From assembly GCA_020439485.1 (NCBI GenBank), contig JAGQSP010000252.1:1-6759 (forward strand): a stretch of 6,759 bases of DNA, read 5' to 3'. The notes under the pieces were generated by a model. The model saw nothing but the letters and a program-made list of their open reading frames with translations. It did no database searches and was not told the DNA's origin. This document shows positions 1 to 6,329 of this stretch, in pieces. The stretch is from Acidimicrobiales bacterium (GTDB taxonomy: Bacteria; Actinomycetota; Acidimicrobiia; Acidimicrobiales; Poriferisodalaceae). Both the position numbers and the translations under genes were made by a program. Every line of letters starts with the position of its first letter. Position 1 is the stretch's first letter.

Positions 1-453
1 CTCGGCCACCCGCACCCAACCGTCGCAGCCTGCAACGGCCACGCCATTGCCCAAGGGGCGTTCACACTGTTGGCCTGCGACCATCGGATAGGCGCCGACG
101 GGCCCTTCAAGACAGGTCTCAACGAGGTGGCCATCGGGCTGACGATCCCGCACTACGGCATCGAGCTGGCACGCCACCAGTTGGCCTCGACCTGGTTCGA
201 CCACGCAACGGTCACCGCAAAGCTCTACTCACCCGCCGAGGCCGAACGCGCCGGGTTCTTCCACGAGCTGGTGGCCCCGGGCGACGTTCTGGCACGGGCC
301 ACCGAGGCTGCCCGTGCCCTTGGCACGCTGGACCCGACCGCACACGAGGGCACCAAGCAACGATCGAGGCGAGCGGTTCTGAGCGCCATGGCAACGTTGC
401 ACTCGGCCGAGTTCGCCGCAAGCTCGTCGGCTACGGGCGAGAGGGGGCAGTGA
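1..453 (+). CDS. Crotonase/enoyl-CoA hydratase-isomerase family protein, C-terminal part
   Basis: The reading frame is open from the first base, so the 5' end is missing; 150 residues remain. The visible part starts at the crotonase oxyanion-hole region (NGHAIAQGAF, then ACDHRI) and continues through the GLNE segment and the typical SPAEAERAGFFHELV region, where such proteins read 'A.a.G.v...v'. Family members act on acyl-CoA thioesters in the cytoplasm (hydration, isomerisation and related reactions). The first of the two hydratase glutamates (the E of GGCEL in classical enoyl-CoA hydratase) aligns with Phe21 of this fragment. The second is kept as Glu42 in GLNE. A single glutamate in an 'IGLNE'-like context recalls mitochondrial delta3-delta2-enoyl-CoA isomerase, so isomerase-like chemistry is more likely than hydration; this is inference. 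The stop codon shares one base with the ATG of the next gene, which suggests co-transcription. Family confidence is high; the substrate is unknown. Confidence 0.88.
   Translation, partial: LGHPHPTVAACNGHAIAQGAFTLLACDHRIGADGPFKTGLNEVAIGLTIPHYGIELARHQLASTWFDHATVTAKLYSPAEAERAGFFHELVAPGDVLARATEAARALGTLDPTAHEGTKQRSRRAVLSAMATLHSAEFAASSSATGERGQ
441..447 (+). promoter_or_regulatory. Shine-Dalgarno of the NTF2-like gene
   Basis: GAGGGGG lies 5 bases before the ATG at 453 but only 2 bases before the in-frame GTG at 450. This spacing favours ATG 453 as the start. The site is inside the end of the upstream crotonase gene. Confidence 0.55.
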
Positions 454-905
454 TGTACAAGACCGCGGTGCGCGCGCTGGTGCGCCACTCGATCAAACGC
501 CTCAACAGCGGCGATCCAAAGCTGCTGATCGCGCTGGCCAGCGACGACGTCGAGATCGTGTTTCCGGGCGACAACTCCTGGGCGACGATGTTCCGGCCCG
601 TGGTGAAGGGCCGCCACGCTCACGCGACACACAGGGGGATCGACGAGTGCACAGCGTTTGCCGATCGTTTCGTGCGCGAGGGCAACCAATTCGCCATCGA
701 AGACATCCTGGTCAACGGGCCGCCGTGGAACCTGCGGGTGGCTCTTCGGCTTCACGACTTCTCACCTGGACCAGACGGACAGGACCGCTACAACAACCGG
801 GCCGCTGCTTTCCTCGACATCAAGTGGGGCCGGCTGCGCCGATGGGAAGACTACGAAGACACCGAACGTGTCGCCGCCTGGGACAAGGCGCAGGGCCTCA
901 GCTAG
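453..905 (+). CDS. NTF2-like / SnoaL-like small protein
   Basis: 150 residues from ATG 453; GTG 450 would add one residue. The layout matches the SnoaL/NTF2-like cone-barrel fold: an N-terminal helix (VRALVRHSIKRLNSGDP), then 'LASDDVEIVFPGD' where the family has a 'l.dDv.f.fpG' strand, a second helical part (CTAFADRFV), and C-terminal beta strands (LRVALRLHDF, RAAAFLDIKWGRL) ending in WEDYEDTE. Proteins of this fold include polyketide cyclases, ketosteroid isomerase-like enzymes and non-catalytic ligand-binding proteins. No catalytic set can be assigned, so the function is unknown. There is no signal peptide or membrane segment. It is joined to the upstream crotonase gene by a one-base TGATG overlap and is probably in the same transcript. 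It may act on a related acyl or cyclic substrate, but that is inference. Confidence 0.85.
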   Translation: MYKTAVRALVRHSIKRLNSGDPKLLIALASDDVEIVFPGDNSWATMFRPVVKGRHAHATHRGIDECTAFADRFVREGNQFAIEDILVNGPPWNLRVALRLHDFSPGPDGQDRYNNRAAAFLDIKWGRLRRWEDYEDTERVAAWDKAQGLS

Positions 906-909
906 CTGA

Positions 910-936
910 CGTCACGTTTTGTGGCGCTGTCTCGTC
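910..936 (+). promoter_or_regulatory. Candidate ECF41-type sigma promoter
   Basis: The -35-like CGTCACG at 910-916 matches the ECF41 consensus TGTCACA, as I recall it, at 5 of 7 positions. It is followed by a 16-base spacer (917-932) and an exact CGTC -10 at 933-936. The site falls in the only gap between genes on this strand, directly before the operon that encodes an ECF41 sigma factor, as expected for autoregulation. Transcription starting 7-9 bases after the -10 would begin at about 943-945, on or beside the ATG of the oxidoreductase, giving a leaderless or nearly leaderless mRNA. The consensus is from memory and the site is untested. Confidence 0.55.
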
Positions 937-944
937 AAGACGGC

Positions 945-2270
945 ATGGACGCAACAACGAACCCCCACCACAACCCCACCGACATCGTCGTCATAGGAGC
1001 CGGAATCGCCGGACTGGTGGCGGCGGGCCATGCGGCGCGGCTGGGACGCAACGTGACGCTGGTCGAGCGAGGCGAACCGGGCGGGCGGGGCCGGTCGCCC
1101 CGGAACGCAAACGGATACTGCCACGGACATGGACCCCACGCGCTGTACACGGGCCAGCACCTGCACCGGGCGCTCTCGCATCTGGGGGTCGAGGTGACGG
1201 GTGCCCCTCCCCCACTGAGGGGGGCCATGGGCCTGGTCGATCAGCGCTTGGGGCTGCTGCCAGGCGGCGCAGTTTCGTTGATGCGTTCCGATCTGGTACC
1301 CGGCCGGGCCAAGCCACAGCTGGCCAGACTGCTGGCATCGTTGCAGCGAGTAGACCCGACAGACCACGCCCACCAGAGCGTCAATCAGTGGCTCGACGAG
1401 CTGGCGTTGAAGCCTGAGGTACGGCGCCTGATCGAGGCCCTGGTGCGCCTGACCACCTACTGCGCCGACCACGACATCGGCAGCGCCGACGCCGCCATCG
1501 CACAGGTCAAGCTGGGGCTTTCATCTGGCGTGCTGTACCTCGACGGCGGGTGGCAGCAGATCGTCGACGGGCTGGTTGGTACATGCCGCGAGCTGGGCGT
1601 TCGGTTCGTAGAACGGTGCGCAGCGACGCACGTCGACGGCACCACGGTGACCCTGGACGACTCGCGCACACTCCAGGCTTCGGCAGTTGTGGTGGCGGGT
1701 CTGTCGCCCGAGGCGGTTGCCGGGTTGGTCGTTGGCTCGCCCGATCTGCGTCCCGATGCCGGACCACCGGTTGCGGCGGCAACGCTCGACGTCGGCATCG
1801 TGGGCGAGGCGGCGGTGGGCTTCATCCTCGGCATCGACGAGCCCCTCTACTGCTCGCGCCACGACCCGCCAGCATCGCTCGCCCCGCCAGGGCACAGCCT
1901 TTACGGGCTGATGCGCTACCTGCGCCACGGCGAATCGCACGATCACACCTCGACCCGATCGCGGCTCGAGGCCTTGGCCCGCACTGCGGGCATCGACGCC
2001 GCCCAGATAGCCGAGACCCGCTACTCGCACCGCTTGACCGTTACCCACGGCCAGCCGCTTGCTGCCCGTGGTGGAATGGCCGGACGTCCTGCGGTTGACG
2101 CACTCGAGATGTCGGGCGTGTACCTGGCAGGCGACTGGGTCGGCAGCGAAGGGTTGCTGGCAGACGCCGCAGCGGCCTCGGCCGTCGAAGCCGCCCACCT
2201 GGCCGCGGTCCATTGCGCGACCGGTGTTGGCCCCGGCGACCGCGGCGCATGTGATAGGGCAAGAACATGA
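945..2270 (+). CDS. FAD-dependent oxidoreductase, phytoene-desaturase/amine-oxidase-like
   Basis: 441 residues from ATG 945. The N-terminal Rossmann motif IVVIGAGIAGL (residues 14-24) has the GxGxxG glycines 18, 20 and 23. An acidic Glu41 ends the second strand, where it would bind the ADP ribose of FAD. Next come GGRGRS (46-51), an HGPHALY segment (62-68), the GGWQQIVDGL segment (201-210) often seen in phytoene-desaturase-like flavoproteins, and the C-terminal FAD-binding motif GVYLAGDWVG (about 391-400) followed by an alanine-rich helix. The substrate cannot be told; a cytoplasmic flavoenzyme removing or moving hydrides is likely. In-frame GTG 921 would add eight unconserved residues and lies inside the candidate promoter. 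Neither start has a clear Shine-Dalgarno, consistent with a leaderless message from 945. The stop overlaps the sigma-factor start by ATGA. ECF41 sigma factors are commonly paired with oxidoreductase, epimerase or carboxymuconolactone decarboxylase genes, so this gene is probably the sigma factor's target. Confidence 0.9.
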   Translation: MDATTNPHHNPTDIVVIGAGIAGLVAAGHAARLGRNVTLVERGEPGGRGRSPRNANGYCHGHGPHALYTGQHLHRALSHLGVEVTGAPPPLRGAMGLVDQRLGLLPGGAVSLMRSDLVPGRAKPQLARLLASLQRVDPTDHAHQSVNQWLDELALKPEVRRLIEALVRLTTYCADHDIGSADAAIAQVKLGLSSGVLYLDGGWQQIVDGLVGTCRELGVRFVERCAATHVDGTTVTLDDSRTLQASAVVVAGLSPEAVAGLVVGSPDLRPDAGPPVAAATLDVGIVGEAAVGFILGIDEPLYCSRHDPPASLAPPGHSLYGLMRYLRHGESHDHTSTRSRLEALARTAGIDAAQIAETRYSHRLTVTHGQPLAARGGMAGRPAVDALEMSGVYLAGDWVGSEGLLADAAAASAVEAAHLAAVHCATGVGPGDRGACDRART

Positions 2271-3163
2271 TCAGCGCCGGCGAGTTCGAGGCCCACCGCC
2301 CACGCCTCACCGGCATCGCCTATCGGATGTTGGGCGACGTGGCCTCGGCGGAAGACGTGGTGCAGGAGGCATTCCTGCGATGGTCGGCCAAGCCAGAAGG
2401 CGAGGCGCGCGAGCCGGCTGCCTACTTGACCACGGTGGTGACTCGCCTTGCGATCGACCGGCTTCGATCGGCCCAGGCCCGGCGCGAAACCTACGTGGGC
2501 CCGTGGCTGGCGGAGCCGGTCTTGTACGACTCGGTCGAACCCCAGCCCGGTCCCGACGACATGGTCGCGTTGGCAGAATCGGTGACCCTGGGGTTTCTGC
2601 GCATCCTCGACCTTCTGACACCCCTCGAGCGCGCCACATTCCTGCTGCACGACGTGTTCGATTGCGGGTTCGACGAGATCGCCGGCATGCTCGACAAGAC
2701 CGACTCTGCGTGCCGAAAGACGGCGTCTCGGGCCCGAGCCAAGATCGCTGCACATCGTGACGATCCGAAACGGCGCGCCACCAGCCACGAAGAGCAGGTC
2801 TTGGTGGCGGCCTTCGGCGCGGCGCTCGCCAGCGCCGATTTCGACCGGATCCAGGCCCTGCTGACCTCAGATGTCGTCGCGACGTCCGATGGTGGAGGTG
2901 TCAGGTACGCCGCGGTGCGCCCGGTCGTGGGTCGCTACCGAACTGCCAGATTCCTGGCGGGCATAGCCAAGAAGGCTCCGCCCGACACGGTCTTCGAGGT
3001 CGCCACCGTCAACGGCGAACCGGCCTTCATCGTGTTCATAGAGGGCGAACTCGATGTGGTTCTGGTGATGGGAACCACCAGCGAGGGCATCAGCCATCTT
3101 CACGCCGTGCGCAACCCCGACAAGCTCGCAGCGCTGGCTTCTGGCTACCGGCTTCCCGGCTGA
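2267..3163 (+). CDS. ECF41-family RNA polymerase sigma factor with fused C-terminal SnoaL-like domain (SigJ-like)
   Basis: 298 residues. Sigma region 2 covers about residues 5-70, with the RMLGDVASAEDVVQEAF core and TRLAIDRLRSAQ. Region 4 covers about 108-165 (LTPLERATFLLHDVF, then FDEIAGMLDKTDSACRK, the helix-turn-helix that reads the -35). A C-terminal NTF2/SnoaL-like domain covers about 175-298. Three ECF41 signatures are present: WLAEP at 80-84 (usual WLPEP) in the linker, DGGG at 208-211 and NPDKL at 283-287. In this group the fused domain, rather than a separate membrane anti-sigma factor, controls activity, and no anti-sigma gene is seen nearby. The start ATG overlaps the stop of the oxidoreductase gene (ATGA, 2267-2270), so the two are probably co-translated and the sigma factor likely regulates its own operon from the site at 910-936. 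The 3' end overlaps convergent hoxW by 19 bases. The inducing signal is unknown. Confidence 0.94.
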   Translation: MISAGEFEAHRPRLTGIAYRMLGDVASAEDVVQEAFLRWSAKPEGEAREPAAYLTTVVTRLAIDRLRSAQARRETYVGPWLAEPVLYDSVEPQPGPDDMVALAESVTLGFLRILDLLTPLERATFLLHDVFDCGFDEIAGMLDKTDSACRKTASRARAKIAAHRDDPKRRATSHEEQVLVAAFGAALASADFDRIQALLTSDVVATSDGGGVRYAAVRPVVGRYRTARFLAGIAKKAPPDTVFEVATVNGEPAFIVFIEGELDVVLVMGTTSEGISHLHAVRNPDKLAALASGYRLPG

Positions 3164-3588
3164 CGCAGCGCGGCGATCATCTCGACCACCTCGTCGACGC
3201 CCGCCTCGGTTCCATCCGACAGCTCGAACCCGAATCCGAGGTCTGTTGCGGGGATGGTGACCCACAAAGATCGCCGGGGCCGATGGCCGAGTTGTTCGGC
3301 CAACGCCAACAGACCGGCAGGGTCGGCGTGATGGGCGACGACAGCGGACCCACCTTGTGAGGCGCACACGCTCTGTACCGCCACCTTGTCGGTGGCCACG
3401 GATGCGTCGACGAACACCACCGTGTCACGGCCGCCGACAACGGGCGCCAGCTCGGGGGTCAGTTGGGTGACCGACACGATCTCGACGTGCGGCAGCTCGC
3501 GCTCGGCCAGCCTGGCGGCGACCTCCCTGCCCGCCCGATCGTCGCGGCGCAGATCGTTGCCATAGCCGACGACCAGCAGTTCAGCCAC
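3145..3588 (-). CDS. hoxW: Hydrogenase maturation protease HoxW (HoxH C-terminal endopeptidase)
   Basis: 147 residues, normal for the HybD/HycI/HoxW family. This cytoplasmic endopeptidase cuts the short C-terminal tail from the nickel-loaded large subunit. The N-terminal signature LLVVGYGNDLRRDD is present (residues 4-17). Likely metal-contacting residues are Asp16 or Asp17 (Glu16 in E. coli HybD), Asp61 in VFVDAS, and His86 or His87 in the HHADPAGLL segment. These follow from family alignment by eye. Start: GTG 3588, inside the end of hoxH (8-base overlap), with no clear Shine-Dalgarno, so translation is probably coupled to hoxH. The GYGN motif must lie near the N-terminus, which supports this start. 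Position directly after hoxH, with the HoxH tail intact, makes HoxH the obvious substrate. The stop lies inside the 3' end of the opposing sigma-factor gene. Confidence 0.93.
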   Translation of the reverse strand: MAELLVVGYGNDLRRDDRAGREVAARLAERELPHVEIVSVTQLTPELAPVVGGRDTVVFVDASVATDKVAVQSVCASQGGSAVVAHHADPAGLLALAEQLGHRPRRSLWVTIPATDLGFGFELSDGTEAGVDEVVEMIAALRQPGSR

Positions 3589-5020
3589 GCTCGACGTGGC
3601 CGATCAGGCGACCTTGGGCGTCCAACAAGTCGACGGCCAACGGCATCTGGCCTACCGCATGGGTAGAGCAGCTGAGACATGGATCGAAGGCCCTGATGCC
3701 CGCCTCGATGCGGTTCAACACCCCTTCGGCGATATCGGGGCCGTCGATCCACTCGCGGGCTATCTGCAAAACCGTGGCGTTCATCGCCAGGTTGTTCTGC
3801 CCGGTGGCGATGATCATGTTCACGTCGGTCAACAAACCATGATCGTCGACCGAGTACTCGTGGAACAGGGTTCCCCGCGGAGCCTCCGAAACGCCGACGC
3901 TGTGGCTGCGGTTTATGCCGGCCGTCGACCTGACCCTGGTGTCGAGGAGATCTGCATCGTTCAACAGAACCTCCATCCATTCGGTGGCGGCGACGATCTC
4001 GATCAGCCTTGCGTAGTGGTAGTAGAACGACGAGTTGGCTACACCACCGGCTCTGGACCTGTATTCGGCTAGGGCAGCGTCGGCTGCGGGCACGCCCATC
4101 GACCGGCACACATTGAGTCGCGCCAAGGGTCCCACCCGGTAGATGCCTGCGCCGGGATCGTCCGATGGCTCCACCCGTGGCTTGAAATAGGGTGCCTTCA
4201 GATACGAATCGTGGCGTCCGGCTTCGCCGATGATCGACCGGTACTGCTCGGGTTCGACCCGATCGGCGACGACGGATCCGTCGGCGTCGACGACCCTCAA
4301 GAACCCGTCATAGTGCTCCCACACTCCGCTTTCGTTCGCCAAGGCCAGGTGAAGGCTGGGGAACGAGCCGAACGAATCGGCCTCGCGGCCGAACCGGTCG
4401 AGCAGGCCCACGAACAGGGCCAGGGCGTCTTCGGCCGTCTGGCGGGCTTCGCCCAGGCCGGCCCGAAGCGCGTCACGGGTCTCGGCTGTCATCGGTGACG
4501 CTATGCCGCCTGGCACGATTCCCGGCGAGTGGACCTTGCGGCCCGCGATGGCCTCTATGACCGACTGGCCGAAGCTCCTCAGCCGGATTCCGCTGCGGGC
4601 CAGGTCGGGCTGCTGGGCCATCAGGCCGAAGACGTTGCGCTCTGCGGGGTTCGAGTCCATCCCCAGAAGCAGGTCGGGGGCACTCAGATGGAAGAAGCTC
4701 AGGGCGTGCGACTGGATGATCTGGCCCAGGTTCGCCACCCGGCGCAATCTCACGGCTGCGTCGGGCGGCACCACCCCCATGATCGCGTCGCCCGCCTTGG
4801 CCGAGGCCAGCAGATGACTGACCGGGCAGATACCGCAGGTGCGGGCGGTGAGGCTGGGCATCTCCCACACCGGTCGACCCCGGCAGAACTCCTCGAAACC
4901 CCGAAACTCGGTGACGTGGAATCGAGCATCGTCGACGCGGCCATCGTCTCCCAGCGAGATCGTGATCTTGGCGTGCCCCTCGATACGGGTAACCGGGTCG
5001 ATGATGATCTTTTCGGCCAC
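3581..5020 (-). CDS. hoxH: NAD(P)-linked bidirectional [NiFe]-hydrogenase large subunit HoxH (group 3d)
   Basis: 479 residues from GTG 5020. This is the catalytic subunit that splits or forms H2 at the Ni-Fe(CN)2CO centre, in the cytoplasm with HoxY. Visible motifs: DPVTRIEGH at 8-16; [10 protein letters not shown] at 60-69, with nickel ligands Cys62 and Cys65; [10 protein letters not shown] at 380-389; and DPCLSCSTH at 446-454, with Cys448 and Cys451. Maturation should cut after His454, removing 25 residues that begin AVGQMPL; HoxW is encoded immediately downstream. The wording of these motifs, and stretches such as [14 protein letters not shown] and [12 protein letters not shown], resembles cyanobacterial-type HoxH as I recall it. 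Start: ATG 5038 gives six more residues but has no ribosome site, whereas GTG 5020 is preceded by GAGGAG at six bases and brings the protein directly to the conserved VTRIEGH region. It lies 26 bases after hoxY. All four cysteines are present, so it should be active. Confidence 0.97.
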   Translation of the reverse strand: MAEKIIIDPVTRIEGHAKITISLGDDGRVDDARFHVTEFRGFEEFCRGRPVWEMPSLTARTCGICPVSHLLASAKAGDAIMGVVPPDAAVRLRRVANLGQIIQSHALSFFHLSAPDLLLGMDSNPAERNVFGLMAQQPDLARSGIRLRSFGQSVIEAIAGRKVHSPGIVPGGIASPMTAETRDALRAGLGEARQTAEDALALFVGLLDRFGREADSFGSFPSLHLALANESGVWEHYDGFLRVVDADGSVVADRVEPEQYRSIIGEAGRHDSYLKAPYFKPRVEPSDDPGAGIYRVGPLARLNVCRSMGVPAADAALAEYRSRAGGVANSSFYYHYARLIEIVAATEWMEVLLNDADLLDTRVRSTAGINRSHSVGVSEAPRGTLFHEYSVDDHGLLTDVNMIIATGQNNLAMNATVLQIAREWIDGPDIAEGVLNRIEAGIRAFDPCLSCSTHAVGQMPLAVDLLDAQGRLIGHVERG

Positions 5021-5026
5021 TTGTAG

Positions 5027-5032
5027 CTCCTC
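5027..5032 (-). promoter_or_regulatory. Shine-Dalgarno of hoxH
   Basis: GAGGAG on the minus strand, six bases before GTG 5020. It lies downstream of the alternative ATG 5038 and therefore decides the start in favour of GTG 5020. Confidence 0.7.
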
Positions 5033-5046
5033 AACCATCGACCGGC

Positions 5047-5589
5047 TCAGCCCGGACGGATGTCTTCTGGGTTCCTAAGTCCCGCTTCGCCCCCGACCAG
5101 GGTCTCGATTGCCCGACGTATCTCGGCCGAAGACGGCGGACACCCCGGAATGTAGAAGTCGACGCCGATCACCTTGTGGAGTGGCAGGACCTTGGGCAGC
5201 AGGGGCGGAACGATGCCCGCCGCCTCGGGAACAACACCGTCGCGGTCGACAGCGTCTATGTACACCCGTTGGATGATGGCGGCCGGATCGCCCAACGGAT
5301 TGCGCATCGCAGTCACATTGCCCGACACGGCACAATCGCCAAACGATGCGACGACCCTCGAGTTGCTGCGCACACGCTGTGCCAACTCGAGGTTGTCGGT
5401 GTTTGCCACCGCTCCCTCGACCAAAGTGATGTCGACGTCTGGAGGAAAGTCCTTGAAGTCGGCGATGGGCGAATAGACGACATCGACCAACTCGGCCAGC
5501 TCGAACAGCCACTCGTCCATGTCGAGGAACGACATGTGGCAACCCGAACAGCCGCCCAGCCACACCGATGCAAAGCGCGGTTTGTTCAT
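5047..5589 (-). CDS. hoxY: Bidirectional hydrogenase small subunit HoxY
   Basis: 180 residues, the short small-subunit form of group 3 enzymes. There is no twin-arginine signal, so it is cytoplasmic. It carries the single proximal [4Fe-4S] cluster that passes electrons between the HoxH active site and HoxU. The four ligands are visible: Cys14 and Cys17 in [14 protein letters not shown], Cys86 in [10 protein letters not shown] and Cys150 in IPGCPPS. The conserved VEGAV segment is at 57-61. The extra medial and distal clusters of membrane uptake hydrogenases are absent, as expected. Start: ATG 5589 overlaps the hoxU stop by ATGA (5586-5589) and is preceded by AAGGA at six bases. An upstream in-frame codon at 5613 would add nine unconserved residues and is less likely. 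Confidence 0.96.
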   Translation of the reverse strand: MNKPRFASVWLGGCSGCHMSFLDMDEWLFELAELVDVVYSPIADFKDFPPDVDITLVEGAVANTDNLELAQRVRSNSRVVASFGDCAVSGNVTAMRNPLGDPAAIIQRVYIDAVDRDGVVPEAAGIVPPLLPKVLPLHKVIGVDFYIPGCPPSSAEIRRAIETLVGGEAGLRNPEDIRPG

Positions 5590-6329
5590 GAGTAGTCCTT
5601 CGGATCGAGCCACTCGCCGCGGGTGCGGGCCGCGGCCAGCCGATGTATCACCTCTGGGGTGTGCCTCATCTCACCCACCGCCCTGCCGTGGAAGAACAAG
5701 GCGCCGGTCGGGCACGCGGCGACACACTTGCCACACCACGTGCACGACGTCGACTCACCCCACGGCTTTGCCAGCTCGGTGACCAGCTCGGCGTTGCGCC
5801 CACGCATGGCGACATCCCACACATGGGCACCTTCGATTTCGTCGCACACCCTCACACAACGGGTGCACAGGATGCACCTGTTCGGGTCGAACACGTACTT
5901 GGGGTGGCTCGCGTCGATCTTGCGCTGCGGCGCCTGCTGGTCGTAGCGAACATGGTCCATTCCAACCGCGACCGCCATGTCCTGCAGCTCGCAGTTGCCG
6001 TTGGACACGCACACAGCACACACGTGGTTGCCCTCGGCGAACAACAACTCGATGACGTCGCGCCGATAGGCCGCGACCTTTGGGGTATCGACCAGGATCT
6101 CCATGTCCTGGGAGACCGGTGTGGCGCAGGCCGGTCGAAGGCGATGGTCTTCTGCGATCTCGACCACACAGACACGGCAACCGCCCCAAATCGACAGGCC
6201 CTCCAGGAAGCACAGCGACGGTATTTCGACGCCGACGCGACGAGCGGTCTGCAGCACTGTCTCGTCGGCGAATGCCTCGTACTCGACCCCGTCGAAGGAA
6301 ACGTCAACGGTTGGTCTGCGTTCACGCAC
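5586..6329 (-). CDS. hoxU: Bidirectional hydrogenase diaphorase subunit HoxU (NuoG-like iron-sulfur protein)
   Basis: 247 residues from GTG 6329. HoxU links the HoxF NAD(P)H site to HoxY. It corresponds to the N-terminal part of complex I subunit NuoG. Cluster sites in order: a [2Fe-2S] ferredoxin-like site with Cys40, 51, 54 and 68 (C-x10-C-x2-C-x13-C); the His-Cys cluster with His102, Cys104, Cys107 and Cys113 ([12 protein letters not shown]); and two [4Fe-4S] sites, [11 protein letters not shown] at 152-162 and [12 protein letters not shown] at 196-207. The cysteines pairing into cubanes across the last two motifs follow the usual ferredoxin rule. Start: GTG 6338 touches the GGAGG ribosome site, while GTG 6329 lies eight bases after it, so 6329 is preferred. 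It overlaps hoxF by 8 bases and hoxY by 4. Full set of cluster ligands; no defect seen. Confidence 0.96.
   Translation of the reverse strand: MRERRPTVDVSFDGVEYEAFADETVLQTARRVGVEIPSLCFLEGLSIWGGCRVCVVEIAEDHRLRPACATPVSQDMEILVDTPKVAAYRRDVIELLFAEGNHVCAVCVSNGNCELQDMAVAVGMDHVRYDQQAPQRKIDASHPKYVFDPNRCILCTRCVRVCDEIEGAHVWDVAMRGRNAELVTELAKPWGESTSCTWCGKCVAACPTGALFFHGRAVGEMRHTPEVIHRLAAARTRGEWLDPKDYS
5596..5600 (-). promoter_or_regulatory. Shine-Dalgarno of hoxY
   Basis: AAGGA on the minus strand, six bases before ATG 5589 and inside the end of hoxU. It supports the 5589 start over the one at 5613. Confidence 0.6.

Noticed and set aside
225..755. 176-codon open frame on the - strand
   Set aside because: Antisense to the crotonase and NTF2-like genes; no recognisable motif and no ribosome site considered convincing.
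921..944. Longer start (GTG 921) for the FAD oxidoreductase
   Set aside because: The extra eight residues lie before the Rossmann fold and look unconserved, there is no ribosome site, and the codons overlap the candidate promoter.
647..1417. 256-codon open frame on the + strand
   Set aside because: It runs in another frame across the NTF2-like gene, the promoter gap and the oxidoreductase N-terminus. Its product is low-complexity Arg/Pro/Gly-rich with no recognisable motif, typical of a shadow frame in GC-rich DNA.
2021..2788. 255-codon open frame on the - strand
   Set aside because: Antisense to the oxidoreductase and sigma-factor genes, both strongly supported by motifs. The product shows no domain.
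3148..3159. Possible bidirectional terminator hairpin (CCGG-CTTC-CCGG) at the convergent junction
   Set aside because: The stem is only four base pairs, has no adjacent T-run on either strand, and lies in coding sequence of both genes.
3422..3445. TGTCACG resembling a second ECF41 -35 on the + strand
   Set aside because: No CGTC follows at a 15-17 base spacing, and it lies antisense within hoxW with no + strand gene after it.
3459..4109. 216-codon open frame on the - strand overlapping hoxH and hoxW
   Set aside because: Out of frame with hoxH, Arg-rich and without motifs; explained as a shadow of hoxH.
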